Source: SLFH01 sp050486265
GTDB lineage: Bacteria; Planctomycetota; Phycisphaerae; Phycisphaerales; UBA1924
Reading direction: 5' to 3'
Assembly: GCA_050486265.1 (NCBI GenBank)
Contig: JBJHCY010000002.1
Span: 310,001-374,000, forward strand
DNA length: 64,000 bases
The notes beneath the pieces were generated by a model, which worked only from the letters and a program-made list of their open reading frames with translations, searched no databases and was not told the origin of the DNA. Positions 1 to 7,126 of this stretch are shown piece by piece. A program made the position numbers and the translations under genes. Numbering within the stretch: the first letter of the stretch is position 1; each line of letters starts with the position of its first letter.

Positions 1-1
1 C

Positions 2-547
2 AGGATCCTGTCCGACGCCACGCGGGTCAACGCGACGCTCAGCGAGCGCCAGGTCCGCACCCTGCTGACCATCGTGAAGGTCAACAACGAGCTCGAACGC
101 ATCGCCGACATCGGCGTCGCGATGGCCGAGCATGTCCAGAAGCACAATTTCAGCGACGGCAAGATGCCCGACACACTCAGGGTCATGGCCTACAGCGTCG
201 TCGGCATCCAGCGCGATGTGAACGCCGCCCTCCACGGCGCCGACCCCGACCTCGCACGCCTCGCCCTCCGGGCCGACGACGCCGTGATGAGCTTCCGCGA
301 CGCCATCATCGCCGACGCCCGCGGTAAGGTCCTCGCCGGCGATATGTCGATCGACTTCGCCTTCTTCATCAGCGGCATCGCCGACCGGCTCACCCACATC
401 GCCGACCACTGCTCCAACATGGCCGAGCAGACGATCTACCTCACCACGGGCAAGATCGTCCGCCACGACGCCGACGGCTGGCACGACCGGCCCTCGCCCG
501 GCGGGCACGCTTCCGCGTCTTCCGAGCCGGACCCCGAAGAGGAGTAG
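2..547 (+). CDS. phoU: PhoU-family phosphate-uptake regulator, 5' end outside the window
   Basis: The reading frame is open from base 2, so this is the C-terminal part of a longer gene. PhoU proteins are cytoplasmic helical bundles that link the Pst phosphate transporter to the PhoR/PhoB two-component system. The sequence shows the family's repeated metal-cluster motif: NNELERIADIG near the start of the visible part, and ADRLTHIADHCSNMAEQ followed by TGKIVRH near the end. After the helical domain comes an acidic, low-complexity tail ending in EPDPEEE. An internal ATG at 74 exists, but homologous sequence continues upstream of it, so it is not the start. The gene converges on lysK with a 6-nt gap. 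The family call is firm; whether pst genes lie upstream cannot be seen. Confidence 0.9.
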   Translation, partial: RILSDATRVNATLSERQVRTLLTIVKVNNELERIADIGVAMAEHVQKHNFSDGKMPDTLRVMAYSVVGIQRDVNAALHGADPDLARLALRADDAVMSFRDAIIADARGKVLAGDMSIDFAFFISGIADRLTHIADHCSNMAEQTIYLTTGKIVRHDADGWHDRPSPGGHASASSEPDPEEE

Positions 548-553
548 TCTCCC

Positions 554-1699
554 TCAGGCCGAGCAGTCGCAGGCGATCCGCTCGATCGCCCCGCTGAGCA
601 CCCTGATCGACCTCAGGTACTCGGCCAGGTCGAGGCGTTCCTCGGGTGTGTGGTCCAGCGTGCTGTCGCCGGGGCCGTAGGCCGCGATCGGGCAGCCCCA
701 CGCCCGGAAGACCGTGTTCATGTCCGAGGTGCCGGTCTTCACGACGGCGCGGGCCCGTCCGCCCTCGTCGGTGATCGCCGACGCCAGCGCCCGCGACACC
801 GCGTTTGCGCGGCCCGTCCGAACGCCCGGCGTGTGCCCGTAGACCCGGAGCTCGACGCCCGGGCTGACGGTGCGCAGGTCGGCTTCGACCGCCGCGGGGT
901 CGGCCCAGGTCGGCAAGCGCAGGCCGACGGTGGCGCGCGCACGATCGACCAGACCGTCCGACGAGGTGTCCATGTGCTGCAGCGAGGCCTGGATGGTGTC
1001 GAACAGGCCCTCGCGACCGATGTTCCACTCCCCGAGGTTGGCACGGAGGTGGTTCCACCAGCGGACGGCCCGCTCGGCCACCGCGCCCTGCGGCCCGGCC
1101 GAGTGCCCGCCGTTCTGCTCGAATGTCGCTTCGACAAGGAGCCGTCCCTTGTAGCCGACGGTGTAGCGGTCCCAGTGGCTCGGTTCGCCGATGATGCAGG
1201 CGACGGGGCGGTGGCGGTCGCGGATGAAGCGGGCGCCGGGGGAGGTGGGTGTTTCCTCGCCGACTGCGCCCACGACGATCAAGCGGACGCCCTTCGGCAG
1301 CGCTGCGCGCGCGCCGGCGATCGCGAACGCCGCGAGCGGGCCCTTGGCGTCGACCGAGCCGCGACCCCACAGGAAGCCGTCTTCATCGACGCGGACGGGG
1401 ATGCGTCCGGGCACGGTGTCGATGTGGCCGAGCAGGACGATCTCGGGCGCTTCGGGGTCGGTCGAGCCGATCACGCCCACGGCGTTGCCGGCGATGTCGA
1501 CCGCGGCGCGGTAGCCGAGGCGCGACATCCGCTCGGCGAACAGGCGGACGGCGCCCTGTTCGTGCCCGGAGATGCTGGGCGCCGCGACGAGGTCACGGAC
1601 GAGGTCGATCGCATCGCGGTCGGGGTTGACCGGCGTTGCGTGCGTAGTCGCTGTCTGCGGGCGCACGCCCGCGTTGAGTCTGGCTGTCGCTGTGGTCAT
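554..1699 (-). CDS. lysK: LysW-lysine/ornithine hydrolase (M20 deacetylase-like)
   Basis: The product (381 aa) is an M20-family metallohydrolase that releases the finished amino acid (lysine or ornithine) from the C-terminal glutamate of the carrier LysW. M20 landmarks are visible: GHIDTVPG with the first zinc histidine, RGSVDAKG with the bridging aspartate, and GAVGEE with the catalytic and zinc glutamates, followed by GEPS. About 30 residues precede the usual M20 start, so the true start could be slightly internal. However, the ATG at 1699 overlaps the argB stop as ATGA, which supports it as a coupled start. It is the last gene of the lysW-lysX-argC-argB-lysK operon. ArgE- or DapE-like activity is the alternative, but the context favours LysK. 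Whether lysine, ornithine or both are released cannot be told from sequence. Confidence 0.88.
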   Translation of the reverse strand: MTTATARLNAGVRPQTATTHATPVNPDRDAIDLVRDLVAAPSISGHEQGAVRLFAERMSRLGYRAAVDIAGNAVGVIGSTDPEAPEIVLLGHIDTVPGRIPVRVDEDGFLWGRGSVDAKGPLAAFAIAGARAALPKGVRLIVVGAVGEETPTSPGARFIRDRHRPVACIIGEPSHWDRYTVGYKGRLLVEATFEQNGGHSAGPQGAVAERAVRWWNHLRANLGEWNIGREGLFDTIQASLQHMDTSSDGLVDRARATVGLRLPTWADPAAVEADLRTVSPGVELRVYGHTPGVRTGRANAVSRALASAITDEGGRARAVVKTGTSDMNTVFRAWGCPIAAYGPGDSTLDHTPEERLDLAEYLRSIRVLSGAIERIACDCSA

Positions 1700-2499
1700 G
1701 ACACCACCGTTCCTTCGCCCGAGAGGGCGCGCTGTATCGGTCGTTCGGCTCTGGCGTCGGCGAGGATCACGCGGCCGACGCCCATGTCGAGGGCCTCGCC
1801 CGCGGCGAGGACCTTCTTCTTCATCCGCCCCTGGGCGAGTTCGATCGCCGCGTCGAGCTCGGCTCTTGCAAGCTCGGGGATCAGCGAGGCTTCGTCTGGG
1901 AAGGAGCGGAGCAGGCCGGGCACATTGGAGAGCATGATGAAGGTGTCGGCCCGCATCGCGCCGGCGGTCTTGGCGCCGGCGCGGTCGGCGTCGACATTGA
2001 TCGGCTCGTGCTCTTCGCTCAGGCCGGGGGGCGTGAGCACGGGGGTGAGCCCGATGTTGAGCATCCGGTTGAGCATGGCGGCGTTGACCTGATCGACGGT
2101 GCCCGTGTAATCGTCACGAAGAACGCTGGTCCGCCCGTCTTCGATGATGCGGATCGCCTTCTTGCGCCGGCCCCGCCAGAGCCCGCCGTCCATGCCCGAG
2201 AGGCCGACGGCGTTGACGCCCCGGGCCTGGAGCATCTGCACCACACGCTTGTTGATCCTGCCGCAACAGGCCATCTGGAAGATCTCCATGGTCCTGCGGT
2301 CGGTTCTGCGGCTGGTGTGGCCCGAGGGGGAGGTCACGAACTGGGCGGGGTGGCCGAGTTGCTCGGCGAGGGTGTTGGTCTCGTGCGAGCCGCCGTGGAC
2401 GAGGACGACGCGCTCGCCGGCGTGGACGAGCTCGGCCGCGTCGTTGCAGACCGCTTCGAGTCCGATGCCTTCCGCGCCGCCGATCTTGATGACGATCAT
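1696..2499 (-). CDS. lysZ: LysW-aminoadipate/glutamate kinase (ArgB/LysZ type)
   Basis: The product (267 aa) belongs to the amino-acid kinase family and phosphorylates the side-chain carboxylate of LysW-bound aminoadipate or glutamate. The start at 2499 gives MIVIKIGGAEG, the standard family N-terminus; a longer frame upstream adds about 74 basic, low-complexity residues that do not look like protein. VLVHGG (substrate/ATP site) and a C-terminal MKKKVLAAGEAL lysine-rich segment are visible. It follows argC after a 104-nt gap and overlaps lysK by 4 nt (ATGA). A classical acetylglutamate kinase is the alternative, but the lysW and lysX genes next door argue for the carrier-protein version. Confidence 0.88.
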   Translation of the reverse strand: MIVIKIGGAEGIGLEAVCNDAAELVHAGERVVLVHGGSHETNTLAEQLGHPAQFVTSPSGHTSRRTDRRTMEIFQMACCGRINKRVVQMLQARGVNAVGLSGMDGGLWRGRRKKAIRIIEDGRTSVLRDDYTGTVDQVNAAMLNRMLNIGLTPVLTPPGLSEEHEPINVDADRAGAKTAGAMRADTFIMLSNVPGLLRSFPDEASLIPELARAELDAAIELAQGRMKKKVLAAGEALDMGVGRVILADARAERPIQRALSGEGTVVS

Positions 2500-2603
2500 G
2501 GTTCGTTCCGTTCCGAGTGTTGCGGCGGGCTTTGCATGCCGCCGCGTGGTGTTTCTACGGGTGTGTGCCTGTTGCCGGATGGGCGTCGGGTTTGGTCCTG
2601 GCT

Positions 2604-3644
2604 CTAAACAGGGTGAAGACCGGGGAACAGCAGGCCGTCGGTTTCTTCCAGCCCGCACGAAAGGTTCATGGATTGGACGGCCGATCCGGCGGCGCCCTTG
2701 CCGAGGTTGTCGATCGCGCACATCGCGACGACGCGGCGGGTCCCCTCCTGGGCGATGAAGCTGACATCGGCGAAGTTCGTCCCCGCGACGATCTTGGGCT
2801 CGGGGAAGCGGTACAGCCCCCGGCGCTCCTTGACAACGCGGACGAACGGCTCGGACGCGTAGGCGTCGCGGTACAGGCCCCAGAGGTCGCGGTCGGTGAG
2901 GTCCTGGTTGACGAAGACATGGCAGGTCGCCAGCACGCCCCGGACGAGCTCGATCGCGGTGCCCGTGAAGTGCAGGTCGAAGTGCTGTTCAAAGTTCCCG
3001 AGGGCCTGGCGGATCTCCGCCTCGTGGCGGTGGGTTGTCGGCGCGAAGGTGCGCACGGCGTGCGACCGCTCGGGGTGGTGCGACGAGCCGGAGGGCTCCG
3101 CGCCCGACTCCGACGAGCCGACCTTGACATCCGCCACGACGCGCTCGATCACGCCGGCTCTGGCGAGGGGGAGCAGGGCGAGGTTGACGGCGGTGGCGTT
3201 GCAGCCGACGCCGCTGATGAGCTTGGAGCCTCGGATTCTGTCGCGGTGGATCTCGGGCAGCCCGTACGCGAAGCGGTCGAGCCACGCGGGGGCGGGGTGC
3301 GGCTCGCCATAAGTCCGCTCGTAGAGGGCCGCGTCGCTGAGACGGAAGTCCGACGAGAGGTCGACAACGCGATCGGCGAGTTGGGTGTACCGCTCGATGT
3401 CGCTGGCGGTCTGCCCGTGCGGGAGGCAGAGGAAGGCGACATCGACGGGGTCAACATCGTCAGGGGCGACGAACTTGAGATCCGTAAAGCCCCGCAGGTT
3501 GGGGTGCAGGGACGACACGGGCCACCCCGCCCGCGAGCGGGAGGTCACCCACGCGATCTCGGCGCGCGGGTGGCCGACCAGCAGGCGAGCGAGCTCTCCT
3601 CCGGTGTAGCCCGTGCCCCCGATGATGCCGACACGCACGCTCAT
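2604..3644 (-). CDS. lysY: LysW-bound aminoadipate/glutamyl-phosphate reductase (ArgC/LysY type)
   Basis: The product (346 aa) is an NADPH-dependent semialdehyde dehydrogenase of the ArgC family, reducing the acyl phosphate made by the preceding kinase. The N-terminal Rossmann motif is GIIGGTGYTGGEL (residues 7-19). The catalytic cysteine is C148 in SGVGCNATA, and a conserved histidine-rich segment, SSHHPERSH, lies further on. Length matches the family. The start overlaps the lysX stop by 4 nt (3641-3644), so the two are probably co-translated. In LysW systems one enzyme often serves both lysine and arginine synthesis, which may apply here. Confidence 0.9.
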   Translation of the reverse strand: MSVRVGIIGGTGYTGGELARLLVGHPRAEIAWVTSRSRAGWPVSSLHPNLRGFTDLKFVAPDDVDPVDVAFLCLPHGQTASDIERYTQLADRVVDLSSDFRLSDAALYERTYGEPHPAPAWLDRFAYGLPEIHRDRIRGSKLISGVGCNATAVNLALLPLARAGVIERVVADVKVGSSESGAEPSGSSHHPERSHAVRTFAPTTHRHEAEIRQALGNFEQHFDLHFTGTAIELVRGVLATCHVFVNQDLTDRDLWGLYRDAYASEPFVRVVKERRGLYRFPEPKIVAGTNFADVSFIAQEGTRRVVAMCAIDNLGKGAAGSAVQSMNLSCGLEETDGLLFPGLHPV

Positions 3645-4510
3645 GCCAGCCCCCGCGAGACACCGGCGTGGGCGTGCTGGAGCACGAAGTCGACGATCCG
3701 GGCGGGGATGTCGACCCCGGTCGGCGCGATCGAGTTCTTGAACTCCATCGTCGAATTGATCTCATTGACCAGGAGGCCCCGCTCGGGGTCTTCCAGCAGG
3801 TCGATGGCGACGACGCCCCCGCCCACGGCGTGGGCGGCGCGGACGCAGATCTCGTTGAGTTCGTCGGTGACGGGGAAGGCCTCGGCCCGCCCGCCCCGGG
3901 CGGTGTTGGTGATCCAGTGCTCGCTATGGCGGACGATGGCGCAGATGGTCTCGTCGCCGACGACGAAGGCGCGGATGTCGCGTCCGGGCTTGTTGATGAG
4001 TTCCTGGAGGTAGATCACCCCGTGCTGCACGCCGCCGAGGTGGGCCTTGTGCTCCAGCACGGCGTCGAGCGCGTCGCGGTCGTTGATCTTCGAGACCATG
4101 CGGCCCCACGAGCCGACGGTCGGCTTGAGGACGAGGGGGTAGCCGAGGCGTTCTGCGGCTTCGACGGCGCCCTCGTAGCTGAACGCCGCGAGGGTGCGGG
4201 GCGAGGGGACGCCGGCGCGGGCGAGTGCGGCGGTGGTCTGGAGCTTGTCGCCGCAGGTCTCGATGACGCGCGAGGGGTTGATGCATTCAACGCCCTGGGC
4301 CTCGAAGGCTCTGACGATGGCCGCGGCCTTGGTGTGGCTGAGGCAGCGGTCGAGGAGGATCTCGGGGCGGCCCGGATCGCGATCGCTGGTGAGCTCGATG
4401 ACGGTCTCGTCGGCGTGGAGAGGCCGCACATCGATCCCGCGGCGTTCGAGCTCGTCGAGCAGCAGTCGTTCTTCGACGCGGATGCGGGAGTGCAGGAGTG
4501 TGACGCGCAT
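3641..4510 (-). CDS. lysX: LysW-aminoadipate/glutamate ligase, ATP-grasp (LysX)
   Basis: The product (289 aa) is a RimK-like ATP-grasp ligase that attaches the alpha-amino group of aminoadipate or glutamate to the C-terminal glutamate of LysW. The start at 4510 gives MRVTLLHSRIRVEERLL, the typical LysX N-terminus; a frame extending to 4555 adds 15 unlikely residues and runs into a palindromic repeat. ATP-grasp features are visible in LVLKPTVGSWGRMV and in VNEINSTMEFKNS near the C-terminus, the latter closely resembling Thermus-type LysX. The substrate (aminoadipate or glutamate) cannot be decided by eye. The gene is separated from lysW by 214 nt carrying four palindromes and overlaps argC by 4 nt. 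Confidence 0.92.
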   Translation of the reverse strand: MRVTLLHSRIRVEERLLLDELERRGIDVRPLHADETVIELTSDRDPGRPEILLDRCLSHTKAAAIVRAFEAQGVECINPSRVIETCGDKLQTTAALARAGVPSPRTLAAFSYEGAVEAAERLGYPLVLKPTVGSWGRMVSKINDRDALDAVLEHKAHLGGVQHGVIYLQELINKPGRDIRAFVVGDETICAIVRHSEHWITNTARGGRAEAFPVTDELNEICVRAAHAVGGGVVAIDLLEDPERGLLVNEINSTMEFKNSIAPTGVDIPARIVDFVLQHAHAGVSRGLA

Positions 4511-4552
4511 GGGGGCTTTCTCGTGGGTCTGATCGGGCTGGGGTCGCTGTGG

Positions 4553-4708
4553 CACTGGCGGCTCGCCCGCCAGTGGTTGGCTTTGACTTGTTCAGAAGGC
4601 CCTGTGGCCACAGGCGAGACGCCTGTGCCACAAGCCTGGGTAGTGCCGGAGCGGGCACAGGTCTGAGACCTGTGCCACCCGGGAACACTGGCGGGCGAGC
4701 CGCCAGTG
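4553..4708. repeat. Cluster of four short palindromes between lysW and lysX
   Basis: Four hairpin-forming palindromes lie in the 214-nt gap. Two are CACTGGCGG-N5-CCGCCAGTG (4553-4575 and 4686-4708). One is CACAGGCG-N3-CGCCTGTG (4609-4627). One is a perfect CACAGGTC-TGA-GACCTGTG core (4654-4676, extended by GG/CC). They are joined by GTGGCAC or GTGCCAC words. Similar elements recur at 12301, 27902, 62192 and 62230, so this is a dispersed repeat family. Inside the operon they could stabilise the lysW part of the transcript or partly terminate it; that is inference. Confidence 0.85.
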
Positions 4709-4724
4709 CCACAGGTCGGAGGCG

Positions 4725-4916
4725 TTACTCGCCCCAGTCTTCTTCGACCTCGGGGGCGACATCGAGCCGGATCGGGTCGGTGGCGACGACTTCGAGTTCG
4801 GTGCCGCACTCGGGGCACTGGACGATCTCGTGTCGTCTGGGCTGGCGTTCGAAGCTGATGACGGCGCCGCACTCGGGGCAGGCAGCGGTGAGGGTCTGGG
4901 TCTGGGTGTCGCTCAT
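4725..4916 (-). CDS. lysW: Amino-group carrier protein LysW
   Basis: The product (63 aa) is the small acidic carrier to whose C-terminal glutamate the growing amino acid is attached. It has a zinc-binding N-terminal half with two CPEC knuckles (C13/C16 and C34/C37). It ends in EEDWGE, the hallmark C-terminus whose final glutamate is the attachment point. The acidic second half matches the known electrostatic docking surface for LysX, LysZ, LysY and LysK. A good ribosome-binding site (GGAGAA) lies 7 nt before the ATG. It is the first gene of its operon and is isolated from upstream transcription by the terminator at 4976-5005. Confidence 0.96.
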   Translation of the reverse strand: MSDTQTQTLTAACPECGAVISFERQPRRHEIVQCPECGTELEVVATDPIRLDVAPEVEEDWGE

Positions 4917-4975
4917 GGCAGGTTCTCCGTTGGGAATCGGCCTTCCGGCCGGGGTGTCGGGCTGATCTGTGAATG

Positions 4976-5005
4976 AAAAAAGCCCGCCGGTGATCTCCGG
5001 CGGGC
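4976..5005 (-). terminator. Rho-independent terminator upstream of lysW
   Basis: Read on the minus strand this is a 9-bp perfect stem (GCCCGCCGG / CCGGCGGGC, 6-nt loop) followed directly by six T residues. It lies downstream of the short frame at 5035-5217 and before lysW, so it ends a separate minus-strand transcript and defines lysW as the head of its own operon. Confidence 0.85.
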
Positions 5006-5034
5006 CCTTCGCTTGATCGCGTTGGGGGGTGTTC

Positions 5035-5217
5035 TCAGGCGGTTTTTCGCCCGAGGCCGGAGATCGTGGTCCCGTGGAGTTTGGTCCCGTGGAGTTTGGC
5101 TTTCATGCAAAAGCAGACGATCCCCGGGAGCACCTGGATGCTCTGGGCGGGAATCGAGCTGATCTGCGGAAGCTGGGCCACGAAAAGTTCTCCGGTCGTG
5201 TTGACTATCTTGGCCAT
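5035..5217 (-). CDS. Possible small protein (60 aa) or short RNA ended by a strong terminator
   Basis: I do not recognise this product. The frame starts MAKIVNTTGELFVAQLP and contains a tandem KLHGT-KLHGT repeat made by an exact 15-bp duplication, plus a CFC motif. The stop lies 29 nt before a strong minus-strand terminator, which shows that something is transcribed here. The nearest good Shine-Dalgarno-like match is too far upstream, and a TTGACG -35-like hexamer lies just before the ATG. The unit could therefore instead be a non-coding RNA starting inside the frame. It is divergent from the lipid-kinase gene at 5304. Confidence 0.45.
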   Translation of the reverse strand: MAKIVNTTGELFVAQLPQISSIPAQSIQVLPGIVCFCMKAKLHGTKLHGTTISGLGRKTA

Positions 5218-5303
5218 CGGATTTTGATCGTCAACCCCTTGAGCGGAAAGTTTCCGCACAACTCCGGCATTTCCGCCCCCTCCGGCCCCGACTCGACACG
5301 CTC

Positions 5304-6206
5304 ATGCGCACCGAATCGAAACGGATCCTGATCCTCGCCAACGCCGCCTCCGGCTCGGGCAGGGCGCTGCGCCGGGCCGAGCGGGCGAGGGGAACGCTCA
5401 CGGGCGCGGGGCACGAGGTCGAGATGCTCGCGCCGCGTGCGTTCACCGACGAGGGCGCCGGCGGCAGCCCGGATCTGGTGGTGGTCGCCGGTGGAGACGG
5501 GTCGATCCATTACGCGCTGCCCCGGCTGATCGAGCTGGGCGTCCCCCTCTACCACCTGCCGGCGGGCACCGAGAACCTCATCGCCCGCTCGTTCGCGATG
5601 AACGCCGATCCGAAGCGGCTGCTCGGCGCGGTCGAGCGGGGGCGGGATCTGAAGATCGATCTCGGCTCGGCCAACGGCCGGCCGTTTGCGATCATGCTCA
5701 GCGCGGGGCCGGACGCGGGGGTGATCCACCGCCTTGCTGCCAAGCGTGAGGGGACGATCACGAAACTCTCGTACGCGGGGCCGGTGGTAAAGGAGGCGTT
5801 CTCGCCCCGGCTGGTGCGTGCGTCGGTCCGCGTCGACGGGCGCGACGCCGCGGGGCCCGAGAAGCGGGCGATCCTGCTGATCGCCAACCTGAAGCGGTAC
5901 GGGGCGGGGCTGGATCCGGCGCTGGACGCGCGTGCCGACGACGGGAGGCTCGACATGGTCTGGCTGCCTGCGAAGAACGCTCCGAAGGCGCTGGGTTGGG
6001 CGATCGCCTGCCGCCTGAGGCAGCACCGGCGGCTGCCTTCGAGCGTGTTCGATGCGGGCTCGTCGATGCGCGTGTCGTTCGCGGAGTCGCCGGCGTTGCT
6101 GCAGGTTGACGGCGAGCCGATGCCCACGCCCGACGGGGGCGTGCTGGAGATCGAGACGCTGCGCGGGGCGCTCACGCTGCGCGTGCCGCCCGAGCACAAA
6201 GTCTGA
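5304..6206 (+). CDS. Diacylglycerol/sphingosine-kinase-family lipid kinase
   Basis: The product (300 aa) has the DAGK catalytic fold, which transfers phosphate from ATP to a lipid such as diacylglycerol at the membrane surface. Near the N-terminus are ILANAASGSGRA (phosphate-binding loop) and the signature VVVAGGDGSIHYAL. The PAGTENLIAR motif follows. The C-terminal beta-sandwich includes LLQVDGEPMP, the conserved active-site region of DgkB/YegS-like enzymes. Length fits the family. It stands alone on the plus strand and converges on btpA with 18 nt between the genes. The physiological lipid substrate is unknown. Confidence 0.88.
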   Translation: MRTESKRILILANAASGSGRALRRAERARGTLTGAGHEVEMLAPRAFTDEGAGGSPDLVVVAGGDGSIHYALPRLIELGVPLYHLPAGTENLIARSFAMNADPKRLLGAVERGRDLKIDLGSANGRPFAIMLSAGPDAGVIHRLAAKREGTITKLSYAGPVVKEAFSPRLVRASVRVDGRDAAGPEKRAILLIANLKRYGAGLDPALDARADDGRLDMVWLPAKNAPKALGWAIACRLRQHRRLPSSVFDAGSSMRVSFAESPALLQVDGEPMPTPDGGVLEIETLRGALTLRVPPEHKV

Positions 6207-6224
6207 CGAGTGCTTGCGTCGGCG

Positions 6225-7034
6225 TCAGCCTTTGCGTGCTGCTTTGACGAGGGCCTCGGCCCGCTCGGGGTCGACGGGGTTGCGCCACGAGCCGTCGGCC
6301 TTGATCGCCGAGCCGACGATGACGCCCTGTGCGTCCGCCAGCATCGCGCCGACATTCTTCGGGGTGACGCCCGAGCCGACGAGGACGGGCAGGCCGGAGG
6401 CGGCCTTGGCCTCGGCGATGTCGGCGGGGTTCGCTTCGCGCCCGGTCCATGCGCCGGTGACGATGAGTGCGTCGGCGCCGAAGAAGGCCGCGGCGTGGGC
6501 GACATCGCCGATCGTCAGGTCGGCGGTCAGGGCGTGGCTTGCGTGCTTTTTCTTGATGTCGCAGGCGATGGCGACGGCCTCGGCGCCGATGCGCCGGCGC
6601 TCGCGGAGGAGCGAGCCGGCCTCGGCCTCGGCGAGGAGGCCCTCGTCGGCGATGTGGGCGTAGACGAAGTTCTCGCAGCGGATGAACTCGCCGCCGCAGG
6701 CGTGGGCGACGCCCAGCGCGTGGCGGGCGCCCCCAGAGAGGATCTGCACGCCCATGGGGAGATTCGTTGCTCTGCGGACCTCGCGGGCGATGACGGCCAT
6801 CGAGGCGACGATCTCCGGCCCCAACGCGCTCCCGTGGACATACGGGGTGTCGTGCATGTTCTCGACGATCAGGGCGTCGAAACCGGCGGCTTTGAGGGCG
6901 GCGGCGTCTCGGACGGCGTGGTCGATCAGCTTCGCCATGGACATGGCGGCTGCGGGCGTGCCCGGGAGCGCGCCGACATGCACCATCCCGATCAGGGCCT
7001 TTTCACTACCCGAAAGCTCTCTGAGCCAGTCCAT
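6225..7034 (-). CDS. BtpA/SgcQ-family TIM-barrel protein
   Basis: The product (269 aa) matches the BtpA family. BtpA was named for a role in photosystem I biogenesis in cyanobacteria, but the family is widespread in non-photosynthetic bacteria, where its reaction is unsettled. Visible motifs are ALIGMVHVGALPG at the N-terminus, DALIVENMHDTPY, GVQILSGGARHAL, and the C-terminal phosphate-site-like LPVLVGSGVTPKNV. The start at 7034 (MDWLREL) is preferred over one at 7091, which would add 19 residues and run into the promoter region shared with the divergent peptidase gene. Function in this organism is not inferable beyond a probable phosphate-ligand TIM-barrel enzyme. Confidence 0.85.
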   Translation of the reverse strand: MDWLRELSGSEKALIGMVHVGALPGTPAAAMSMAKLIDHAVRDAAALKAAGFDALIVENMHDTPYVHGSALGPEIVASMAVIAREVRRATNLPMGVQILSGGARHALGVAHACGGEFIRCENFVYAHIADEGLLAEAEAGSLLRERRRIGAEAVAIACDIKKKHASHALTADLTIGDVAHAAAFFGADALIVTGAWTGREANPADIAEAKAASGLPVLVGSGVTPKNVGAMLADAQGVIVGSAIKADGSWRNPVDPERAEALVKAARKG

Positions 7035-7126
7035 GGCGTGAGCGTATCCGGATCGGCCAGCGCCCGCGAGGGCGGGGACGGGCCGGTACACTGGCCGATC
7101 GCGGTACCGTGTTTCAGGAGGTCGAT

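Noticed and set aside
4913..5110. 65-codon minus-strand frame overlapping the lysW start
   Set aside because: It crosses the terminator at 4976-5005 and has basic, low-complexity composition.
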